Below are positions 1 to 5,551 of a DNA stretch of 5,551 nt, one piece after another. The notes beneath the pieces were generated by a model. It saw nothing but the letters and a program-made list of their open reading frames with translations, was not told the origin of the DNA and did no database searches. The stretch spans positions 1-5,551 of the forward strand of contig CAZAFV010000117.1 in the NCBI GenBank assembly GCA_964484385.1. The letters run 5' to 3'. The position numbers and the translations under genes were made by a program. The stretch is from Poriferisodalis sp964484385. GTDB taxonomy: Bacteria; Actinomycetota; Acidimicrobiia; Acidimicrobiales; Poriferisodalaceae. The number at the start of each line of letters is the position of its first letter. Position 1 is the stretch's first letter.

Positions 1-2618
1 TCTCGGGGTTGAACAGGTGGTACTCGCCCTCGCGCCGCCACTGGTACTCGCCGCCCGCCCACAGATCGCGGTGCGCGGCCTCGGTGGGATTGTCGAGGTA
101 GGCGAACCGGTGACGCTCGGCAACCTCGGCGGCGAGTACGTCGAGGCCGACGCCGCCCAGCTTGGATGTCGTCCCGCTGAAGTAGCGATCGATGAGGTCC
201 GCACCTAGGCCCACGGCCTCGAACACCTGCGCCCCGGTGTAGCTGGCCACCGTTGAGATGCCCATCTTGGACATCACCTTGAGCACGCCCTTGGTGCACG
301 CCTTGATGTAGTTGCGCTTTGCGGTGCGTTCGTCGACTTCGGTGATGACACCGCTGCGCACCATGTCGTCGATCGATTCGAAGGCCAGGTACGGGTTGAC
401 GGCGCTCGCCCCGTAGCCCAGGAGCAATGCCATGTGGTGCACCTCGCGTGCATCGCCGCACTCGGTCACCAAGCCCACCATCGTCCGGGTCTTGTTGCGT
501 ACCAAGTGGTGGTGCACTGCGCCCGTCAGCAGCAGCGAGGGAATCGGCGCATGCTGCTCGTCGCTGTAGCGGTCCGACAGGATGATGATCCGGGAGCCGC
601 CGGCGATGGCCTCGTCGACCTGTTCGCACACATTCGCCAGTGCCCGTTCCATGCCCGCACCGCCCTCGGTTACGGGGTACAGCCCATCGACCGCGAACGG
701 TCGGAAGCGGCCGGCATCGACATCGGGCTGGGCTGCGCCGTCCGATGCGGCGCCATTGGCCTGCGCGGGCGCTTGCTGCAGGTCCTCGTCGATGTACAGG
801 ATCTTGGCGAGATCCTCATTCGACAGGATCGGGTAGGGCAGCACGATCTGACGGCACGAGTGCGGGCCGGGCTGCAACAGGTTGCCCTCCGGGCCGATCT
901 TGGCCTTGGTGGACGTCACCAGTTCCTCACGGATCGCATCCAGCGGCGGATTGGTGACCTGTGCGAACAGCTGGCTGAAGTAGTCGAACAGCAGTCTCGG
1001 CCGCTTCGACAGCACGGCGATCGGCGTGTCGGTGCCCATNNNNNNNNNNTGTCACTGAGGAATGCTGAGGCGTCAGGCTGAAGCGCGGCGGCAGGTCCTC
1101 CAGGTATGCGAGCCCGTCGGCGAGCCAATCCCCATACGGCTCCGCGTTCACGAGGTCATGCTTGATCTCGTCGTCGCCCACGATGCGGCCTTGCGAGGTG
1201 TCCACCAGGAACATGCGCCCCGGCTGCAGGCGGCCCTTGCGGATGATGCGGGCTTGATCGATGTCAGCGACGCCGACCTCGGACGCCATCACGACCAGGC
1301 CATCGGCGGTGACCCAATAGCGGGACGGCCGCAATCCGTTTCTGTCGAGCACTGCGCCCACGACGGTGCCGTCGGTGAAGGCGATGCTGGCCGGGCCGTC
1401 CCACGGTTCCATCAACGAGGCATGGAACTCGTAGAAGTCGTGCTTGTCCTGGGGCATGCGGGCATGGTTCTCCCATGCCTCAGGGATCATCATCAGCACG
1501 GCATGGGGGAGACTCCGCCCGCCGAGATGGAGCAGTTCGAGGACTTCGTCGAAGCTGGCGGTGTCCGACGCGTCTGGCGTGCACACCGGGTAGGTGCGCT
1601 CAAGCTGGTTGCGTCCATCAGGGTCAGCGAACAGCGGACTCGACAGCGTGCCCTCGCGCGCACGCATCCAGTTGCGGTTGCCCATGACGGTGTTGATCTC
1701 GCCGTTGTGAGCCAGCATGCGGTACGGGTGCGCGAGCGGCCATGAGGGGAACGTGTTCGTGCTGAAACGCGAGTGCAGCAGGGCGAGCGCCGATTCCATG
1801 CGGGGGTCGACCAGGTCGGGATAGAACTCTGCGAACTGGCTGCAGGTCAGCATTCCCTTGTAGATGAGCGTGCGGCACGACAGCGACGGGAAGTAGGGCG
1901 CGGGATCGATCTCGTGCTCGGTGCGCTTGCGGGCGACGTACACCCGCCGTTCGAGCGCCAGCCCCTCGAGCAGGGGGCGCCTACTGGCGAACCTCCCGGT
2001 TGAGGCACCGGTTGCTTCCCGCTCTTGTTCGCTCCGCTCACGGGCCGCTCGGGCCCCGGCTTCGCCTGCCGGCTCAGCCTCCGGGGACGGGGCGGCCACG
2101 AACAGCATCCGGAACACCGGCATGGGATCGGTGGCGAACTTGCCGAGCGAGGAAGGATCGGTGGGGACGTCGCGCCAGCCGAGCACCTCGAGCCCTTCGT
2201 CGACCATGATCGCTTCGATCGACGCAGCGGCTGCGTCAGGGTCGGCGCGCGGCAGGAACGCCGTGCCGACCGCATAGCGACCGGCTGGCGGGAGCTCGAA
2301 ATCGCAGACCTCGCGCAGGAACCGGTCGGGCACCCCGATGGTGATGCCGATGCCGTCACCGACGTTGGCCTCGGCGCCCGTCGCGCTGCGATGGTCGAGG
2401 TTGACGAGGCACTGCAGGGCCTGATCGACGACTGCGCGGCTCTGCACTCCGGACATGTCGGCCACGAAGCCCACGCCGCACGCGTCATGCTCGAAGGCAG
2501 GGTCGTAGAGACCCTGTGCGGGTGGCGGCGTCGAGAAGGGGCCGGTGCGTACCGCAGGACGATCTTCGGCGCGCGGCGCAGCCGCAGCGTCAGCGGCCGC
2601 AGTGTCATTCGTGGGCAT
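1..2618 (-). CDS. gltB: Glutamate synthase large subunit (GltB), 5' part, interrupted by an assembly gap
   Basis: Large subunit of glutamate synthase, which makes two glutamates from glutamine and 2-oxoglutarate with the small subunit GltD; cytoplasmic. Seen: residues 1-523 (2618-1050) form the class II glutamine amidotransferase domain. Cys47 in DACGVGF is the expected catalytic nucleophile, exposed after removal of a 46-residue propeptide. HSRFSTNTFPSW (282-293), HNGEIN (304-309), PWDGPA (405-410) and NGLRPSRY (427-434) are typical. After the N run the protein resumes in another frame at MGTDTPIAVLS (from 1039) and continues through the central domain (NPPLDAIREE, SCRQIVLPYPIL) into the start of the FMN domain (KGVLKVMSKMGIST, near 290-245). 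About 869 codons are visible of roughly 1500 usual; the iron-sulfur cysteines and C-terminal domain lie off the left edge. ATG 2618 is the only ATG, GTG or TTG in frame, in a position that fits, before an upstream stop near 2705; its Shine-Dalgarno match is poor. Two inserts (707-781, 1977-2090) are unusual. The family call is near certain. Confidence 0.96.
1040..1049. other. Assembly gap of ten N inside gltB
   Basis: Ten consecutive N. To the right, gltB ends in SLTPQHSSVT with codons starting at positions equal to 2 modulo 3. To the left it resumes at MGTDTP with codons starting at positions equal to 1 modulo 3. Ten bases cannot join these frames. As I remember the family, about 30 residues lie between these motifs (an FGYTEEEL-like segment followed by PMA and EPIGS), so the true gap is probably near 90 bases. 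This is a placeholder, not a measured length, and not evidence for a pseudogene. Confidence 0.95.
1977..2090 (-). repeat. Repeat-like in-frame insert in the amidotransferase domain of gltB
   Basis: This stretch encodes GltB residues 177-214, a hydrophilic Ala/Glu/Arg/Gly-rich segment between the conserved MPVFRMLFVAA and LEGLALERRVYVARKR. As I know the family, these are joined by only a few residues, so about 30-38 residues are extra. The DNA has internal structure: direct repeats CCGGTTG at 1996-2002 and 2008-2014, an inverted repeat CCCCGG/CCGGGG at 2054-2059 and 2081-2086, and short GGC/GCC stems between those arms. Codons such as AGG (R209, R213), AGT (S212), TCA (S206) and GCA (A202) contrast with the G/C-ending codons around it. 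I infer a small dispersed palindromic element or repeat captured in frame; a lineage-specific loop is the alternative. Confidence 0.5.
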
Positions 2619-2737
2619 CGGCGACGTCCAGGTGGGCTGATTGGATTCCCATGTCGGAACCCGGCGGATGCAGGGACGTCGTTGGCCCTGAGAACGAACA
2701 GTTTACCGGCGCTGTGGCGAACAGGGCCGCGCACCTC

Positions 2738-2780
2738 GTGAATTCACTGGTGATGAATAATTTTGCAAATCAATGCATAC
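2738..2780. promoter_or_regulatory. Array of ARG-box-like half-sites (candidate ArgR operator)
   Basis: An A+T-rich island in G+C-rich DNA, just upstream of argC. The 18-mer GATGAATAATTTTGCAAA (2752-2769) fits the ARG-box layout of two 5-base half-sites, TGAAT and TTGCA, around a 4-base A/T centre. A second site, TGCAA-ATCA-ATGCA (2764-2777), overlaps it, with half-sites about one helical turn apart. Further upstream is the perfect 10-base palindrome GTGAATTCAC (2738-2747), which contains TGAAT and ATTCA. ARG boxes normally occur in pairs bound by the ArgR hexamer with arginine as corepressor. The position next to an argCBD cluster supports the call, which rests on motif and context only. argR itself is not in the window. 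Confidence 0.65.
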
Positions 2781-2803
2781 TCGGGTGGCGCACCTGCTAC
2801 AGT
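2774..2803 (+). promoter_or_regulatory. Candidate argC promoter
   Basis: TACAGT at 2798-2803 matches the TANNNT pattern of actinobacterial -10 elements. Eighteen bases upstream, TGCATA (2774-2779) is a weak -35 candidate. Transcription would start near 2810 and give a leader of about 25 bases before the argC ATG. The -35 candidate overlaps the right-hand ARG-box half-site, so bound ArgR would block polymerase. The -35 match is poor, and the assignment leans on the -10 and on position. Confidence 0.4.
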
Positions 2804-2815
2804 GGGCATCGATCT

Positions 2816-2825
2816 GAGAGATAGG
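2816..2825 (+). promoter_or_regulatory. Ribosome binding site of argC
   Basis: A purine-rich GAGAGATAGG stretch ends 9 bases before the ATG at 2835. It favours that ATG over the in-frame ATG at 2871, which has no Shine-Dalgarno sequence in front, and over a TTG at 2763, which lies inside the ARG-box array. Confidence 0.55.
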
Positions 2826-2834
2826 CACGCCGCC

Positions 2835-3908
2835 ATGAACACCGATACCGCACTGGCCTCGCCGGTGCGCATGGACACAGGGTCCCCGTCGTCTGTGCGC
2901 GTCGGCATCGTGGGCGCGTCCGGCTACACGGGCGCGGAGCTGCTGCGACTGGCGGCGGTGCACCCGTCATTTGATGTGGTCGCCGTCACCGGCGACACGC
3001 AGGCGGGTGCGGCGGTCCGCGACCTGTATCCCAGCCTGGCGGCCGACTACGGCGATCTTCGCTACTGCGCATACGACCCCGAGATCTTCGTCGGGCTCGA
3101 CGTGGTGTTCCTGGGCCTGCCGCACATGGCCAGCGCGCCTGTCGTTGCCGACCTGTACAAGCGCGTCGGCTGCGTGGTCGACCTGGGTTCGGACTTCCGG
3201 CTGACCGACCCAGAGCTGTACCCGCAGTGGTACGGCGCAGCCCATCCAATGCCGGAGCTGCTGGGCGAATTGCCCTACGGGCTTCCCGAGCTCGGCCGTG
3301 AGGCACTGCGCGGCGCCGCGGGTGTCGCCGTGCCCGGGTGCTATCCGACGGCTGCGGCCCTGGCCCTGGCGCCGTTCGCCCGCGGCGGCCACATCTCGAC
3401 GAGCGGGGTCGTGATCGATGCCGCATCGGGGGTCAGCGGCGCGGGCCGGGCGCCCAAGCCCAACACGACGTTCTCCAGCGTCGACGAAGATTTCGTGGCC
3501 TACGGCTTGCTCAGCCACCGTCACACGCCGGAGATCGAGCAGGCAACCGGATGTCAGGTGCTGTTCACGCCGCACTTGGCGCCGATGGTGCGCGGCATTC
3601 TGGCGACCTGCTACGCCCGACCGTCAGAAGGCCTGTCGACCGATGACGCGCTCGGCGTGCTGGCAGATTTCTATTCGGACGAGCCGTTCGTGGTGGTGCA
3701 TCGTGACGCTCCCCATACCAAGGCAACGCTCGGTGCGAACACATGCCATCTGAGTGCCCGGGTGGATCCCCGAACTGGCTGGCTGGTCGTGCTCAGCGCG
3801 ATCGACAACCTGGTCAAGGGTGCGTCCGGCGGGGCGGTGCAGTGCGCCAACATCGCACTCGGACTCCCCGAGACGGCCGGCCTGCCGACGACAGGATTGA
3901 TGCCGTGA
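2835..3908 (+). CDS. argC: N-acetyl-gamma-glutamyl-phosphate reductase (ArgC)
   Basis: Third step of arginine synthesis: NADPH-dependent reduction of N-acetylglutamyl phosphate to N-acetylglutamate semialdehyde, in the cytoplasm. The 357 residues match the family's usual 340-355. VRVGIVGASGYTGAELLRL (21-39) is the dinucleotide-binding N-terminus. VVFLGLPHMAS (90-100) and VVDLGSDFRL (114-123) are conserved. Cys169 in VPGCYPTA is the expected nucleophile, and His230 in SHRHTPEIEQ the expected general base. The C-terminal SAIDNLVKGASGGAVQ (321-336) is typical, although the family usually has Gln where Gly333 stands. The start at 2835 is chosen for its ribosome binding site; 2871 would remove 12 unconserved residues. 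The gene overlaps argB by 4 bases, implying a shared mRNA and coupled translation. The upstream ARG-box array suggests repression by ArgR. Confidence 0.97.
   Translation: MNTDTALASPVRMDTGSPSSVRVGIVGASGYTGAELLRLAAVHPSFDVVAVTGDTQAGAAVRDLYPSLAADYGDLRYCAYDPEIFVGLDVVFLGLPHMASAPVVADLYKRVGCVVDLGSDFRLTDPELYPQWYGAAHPMPELLGELPYGLPELGREALRGAAGVAVPGCYPTAAALALAPFARGGHISTSGVVIDAASGVSGAGRAPKPNTTFSSVDEDFVAYGLLSHRHTPEIEQATGCQVLFTPHLAPMVRGILATCYARPSEGLSTDDALGVLADFYSDEPFVVVHRDAPHTKATLGANTCHLSARVDPRTGWLVVLSAIDNLVKGASGGAVQCANIALGLPETAGLPTTGLMP
3893..3908 (+). promoter_or_regulatory. argB ribosome binding site and GTGA stop/start overlap
   Basis: AGGA at 3893-3896 lies 8 bases before a GTG at 3905-3907, and this GTG overlaps the argC stop TGA at 3906-3908. 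The open frame of argB extends upstream to 3743, but the extra residues are an out-of-frame reading of argC and resemble nothing in the kinase family. The spacing and overlap pick GTG 3905 as the start and indicate translational coupling with argC. Confidence 0.75.
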
Positions 3909-4804
3909 TTACGGACGACGTCCACGCCCAGCAGATCGAGCGCGCCGAGCTGCTCGTGGAGATGCTGCCGTATATCAGCCGATGGCGGGGCAAGGTGGTG
4001 GTTGTCAAGTTCGGCGGCAATGCGATGGTCGACACTGCGCTCACCGACGGCTTCGCCGCCGACATGGTGCTGCTGCGCCAGATCGGCTTGGCGCCGGTCG
4101 TCGTCCACGGCGGCGGCCCGCAGATCGGCGAACTCATGGCGCGCCTCGGCAAGACCTCGGAGTTCCGCGACGGGCTGAGGGTCACCGACGCGGAAACGCT
4201 GGACATCGCACGCATGGTGCTGGTCGGCAAGGTCAACCGTGACATCGTCGGCGCCATCAACGTGCACGGGCCGCTGGCCGTGGGCATCTCGGGCGAGGAC
4301 GGCCGGGTCATTACCGCCACCGCCCGGAACCCTGATCTGGGATTCGTGGGCGAGGTCACCGATGTGAACACCGACCTGCTGGAGCGCCTGCTCGCCGAGG
4401 GGTTGATCCCGGTGATCTCCACGATCGGCGCCGATGCCAAGGGGCAGGCATACAACATCAACGCGGACACGGTGGCCGGCGCGGTGGCAGCGGCTCTCGA
4501 AGCCGAGAAGGTCGTGTACCTCACCGACGTGGCGGGACTGCTCGACGATGTCGATGACCCGGATTCACTGGTGCCGCGGACGACGGCCGACTCGCTCGAT
4601 GCCCGGCTGGCCAGCGGCACGATCGCAGGCGGCATGATCCCCAAGATCGAGGCTTGCATCAGCGCGGTGCGCAACGGCGTCAACAGCGCACACCTGCTCG
4701 ACGGCCGCGTTCCGCACGTCGTGCTCGTCGAACTGTTTACCGATGCCGGCGTCGGCACCATGATCACCCGTGATCGGCCGACAACGCTGCAAGCCGGCCA
4801 CTAG
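3905..4804 (+). CDS. argB: Acetylglutamate kinase (ArgB), probably arginine-sensitive type
   Basis: Second step of arginine synthesis: ATP-dependent phosphorylation of N-acetylglutamate. The 299 residues from the GTG start match the family. VVVVKFGGNAM (31-41) holds the catalytic Lys35. HGGGPQI (68-74) is the glycine-rich loop, and GLRVTD (90-95) is conserved. YNINADTVAGA (183-193) carries Asn184 and Asp188 of the active site. YLTDVAGLL (205-213) and GGMIPKIEAC (242-251) with Lys247 complete the amino-acid kinase fold. About 29 residues precede the kinase core (QQIERAELLVEMLPYISRW), as in the hexameric, arginine-inhibited enzymes whose N-terminal helix forms the ring. The C-terminal HLLDGR, then ELFTDAGVGTMI, also fits that group. 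I infer feedback inhibition by arginine as the likely control point. It follows argC directly with no argJ between them, and argD begins 62 bases downstream. Confidence 0.97.
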   Translation: MITDDVHAQQIERAELLVEMLPYISRWRGKVVVVKFGGNAMVDTALTDGFAADMVLLRQIGLAPVVVHGGGPQIGELMARLGKTSEFRDGLRVTDAETLDIARMVLVGKVNRDIVGAINVHGPLAVGISGEDGRVITATARNPDLGFVGEVTDVNTDLLERLLAEGLIPVISTIGADAKGQAYNINADTVAGAVAAALEAEKVVYLTDVAGLLDDVDDPDSLVPRTTADSLDARLASGTIAGGMIPKIEACISAVRNGVNSAHLLDGRVPHVVLVELFTDAGVGTMITRDRPTTLQAGH

Positions 4805-4836
4805 CCCAGACACCGTGTAACCCAGACACCCGAGAA
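4805..4836 (+). repeat. Two copies of a 16-base tandem repeat between argB and argD
   Basis: The first copy, CCCAGACACCGTGTAA (4805-4820), directly follows the argB stop. The second, CCCAGACACCCGAGAA (4821-4836), matches at 12 of 16 positions, including the first ten. A further CCC starts a possible third copy at 4837. GTGT (4815-4818) and ACAC (4826-4829) could form only a 4-base stem, and there is no T-run, so this does not look like a terminator. Function unknown; it may be a replication-slippage duplication. Confidence 0.6.
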
Positions 4837-4866
4837 CCCGAAGCGCAGAGAGCGAGTCACGATCTC

Positions 4867-5551
4867 ATGACACAGACGACCACGGCGACAAGTGCAACGA
4901 ACGGGCTGTCGCCCCACGCGGCCGCCATGGGCGCCGCGGAGCTGGAGCATTGCCCGCTCATGCCCACCTACGGGCCGCCGCCGGTCCAGTTCGTACGCGG
5001 CAGCGGCTGCGAGCTCTACGACCGCGACGGCAAGCGCTACCTGGATTTCCTGGCGGGACTGGCGGTGACGTCGCTCGGCCACTCCCACCCTGCGGTCGCC
5101 GACGCGCTCAATGAGCAGGCGCGCACGCTGCTGCACGTGTCGAATCTGTTCGGCACCGAACCGCAGGTCGAGGTCGCCCAGACCATCGACCGATTGCAGG
5201 GCGGCGGCGGGCAAGTCTTCTTCTGCAACAGCGGTGCCGAATCGCTCGAGGGGGCGATCAAGCTGGCGCGCAAGCACGGCGGTCGCGGTCGCTACGTCGT
5301 GGTCAGTGCGCTGCGTTCGTTCCATGGGCGCACGCTGGCGACGCTTCACGCCACCGGACAGCCCGAGAAGCACGAGACGTTCCAGCCGCTGCCCGAAGGC
5401 TTCCGTCACGTGCCATACAACGACGCGGATGCATTGGAGGCAGCGCTGGATCCCAGCTGCTGTGCAGTGCTGCTCGAGGTCGTCCAGGGCGAGGGGGGCG
5501 TGAACGTCGCCGACAGCGCCTACTTGCATCGCGTCCGTGAGATCTGCGACG
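4867..5551 (+). CDS. argD: Acetylornithine aminotransferase (ArgD), 3' end cut by window edge
   Basis: Fourth step of arginine synthesis: pyridoxal-phosphate-dependent transfer of an amino group from glutamate to N-acetylglutamate semialdehyde, giving N-acetylornithine. The frame is open for 228 codons to the window end, of about 400 usual. Class III aminotransferase features: ELYDRDGKRYLDFLAGLAV (49-67) followed by GHSHP (71-75), NSGAESLEGAIKLAR (121-135) for cofactor phosphate binding, SFHGRT (151-156) with the aromatic residue that stacks on the cofactor, and LLEVVQGEGG (202-211). The cofactor-binding Asp and Lys lie beyond the edge. ArgD and the related ornithine and succinylornithine transaminases are hard to separate by sequence; the argC-argB context decides. 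ATG 4867 has only a distant purine-rich stretch (GAGAG near 4850) in front. ATG 4927 (Met21) is a less likely start. SLEG replaces the usual ANEA-like residues after SGAE, a small deviation. Confidence 0.95.
   Translation, partial: MTQTTTATSATNGLSPHAAAMGAAELEHCPLMPTYGPPPVQFVRGSGCELYDRDGKRYLDFLAGLAVTSLGHSHPAVADALNEQARTLLHVSNLFGTEPQVEVAQTIDRLQGGGGQVFFCNSGAESLEGAIKLARKHGGRGRYVVVSALRSFHGRTLATLHATGQPEKHETFQPLPEGFRHVPYNDADALEAALDPSCCAVLLEVVQGEGGVNVADSAYLHRVREICD

Noticed and set aside
927..1049. Continuation of the gltB N-terminal frame to the left of the N run
   Set aside because: The residues after the gap in that frame resemble nothing. Real GltB sequence resumes in another frame at 1039.
434..1081. 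Long plus-strand open frame opposite gltB
   Set aside because: It lies antisense to clear GltB sequence, crosses the N run, and has no recognisable family; long antisense frames are expected in G+C-rich genes.
2605..2652. A 15-codon minus-strand frame (MGIQSAHLDVADAHE) overlapping the gltB start, a possible coupled leader peptide
   Set aside because: No Shine-Dalgarno sequence precedes it, it has no run of regulatory codons, and such short frames arise often by chance.
2700..2705. TAAACT on the minus strand as a -10 element for gltB
   Set aside because: It fits TANNNT, but no -35 element is seen at the right distance; too weak to list as a promoter.
2611..2811. Ten-base direct repeat GTGGGCATCG at 2611-2620 and 2802-2811
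   Set aside because: One copy is at the gltB start codon and the other in the argC leader, with no similarity beyond the ten bases; probably chance.
2763..2834. TTG at 2763 as an upstream start for argC
   Set aside because: It sits inside the ARG-box array and upstream of the likely transcription start, and would add 24 residues unlike the family.
4801..5529. Minus-strand open frame opposite argD
   Set aside because: It is a shadow of argD, whose plus-strand translation has continuous aminotransferase motifs to the window end.

Overview
The window is a piece of a high-G+C bacterial chromosome, most likely actinobacterial. It carries two blocks of ordinary amino-acid metabolism transcribed away from each other. 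The codons are strongly G/C at third positions. The protein motifs read as actinobacterial, and the N-terminal region of ArgD (LMPTYGPPPVQFVRG, then AGLAVTSLGH) reminds me of Acidimicrobiia. That class-level guess is from memory and tentative. A run of exactly ten N marks a draft assembly, probably a scaffold join.

Left block, minus strand (1-2618): the 5' half or more of gltB, the large subunit of glutamate synthase. It runs off the left edge and is interrupted by the ten N at 1040-1049. The reading frame differs on the two sides of the N run. Comparison with the family suggests about 30 residues (about 90 bases) are really missing there, so any translation read straight through the N run is wrong. 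Within gltB, a 38-residue in-frame insert (1977-2090) has repeat-like DNA and atypical codons. A second, smaller Ala/Gln-rich insert lies at 707-781.

Middle (2619-2834): a 216-base divergent intergenic region. Its right half is an A+T-rich island with an array of ARG-box-like half-sites, followed by a plausible -10 element and a ribosome binding site for argC. I read this as the ArgR operator of the arginine genes. It could also affect gltB on the other side.

Right block, plus strand (2835-5551): argC, argB and the first 228 codons of argD, encoding steps 3, 2 and 4 of arginine synthesis. argC and argB overlap by 4 bases (GTGA). argJ, which usually lies between them in actinobacteria, is absent here. 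A 62-base gap with a small 16-base tandem repeat separates argB from argD. GltB makes glutamate, ArgB and ArgC turn N-acetylglutamate into its semialdehyde, and ArgD aminates that with glutamate as donor, so the two divergent blocks are metabolically linked.

I see no RNA gene, mobile element, CRISPR array, phage gene or new biological system. The points worth a second look are the gltB insert, the ARG-box array, the missing argJ and the mis-sized assembly gap.
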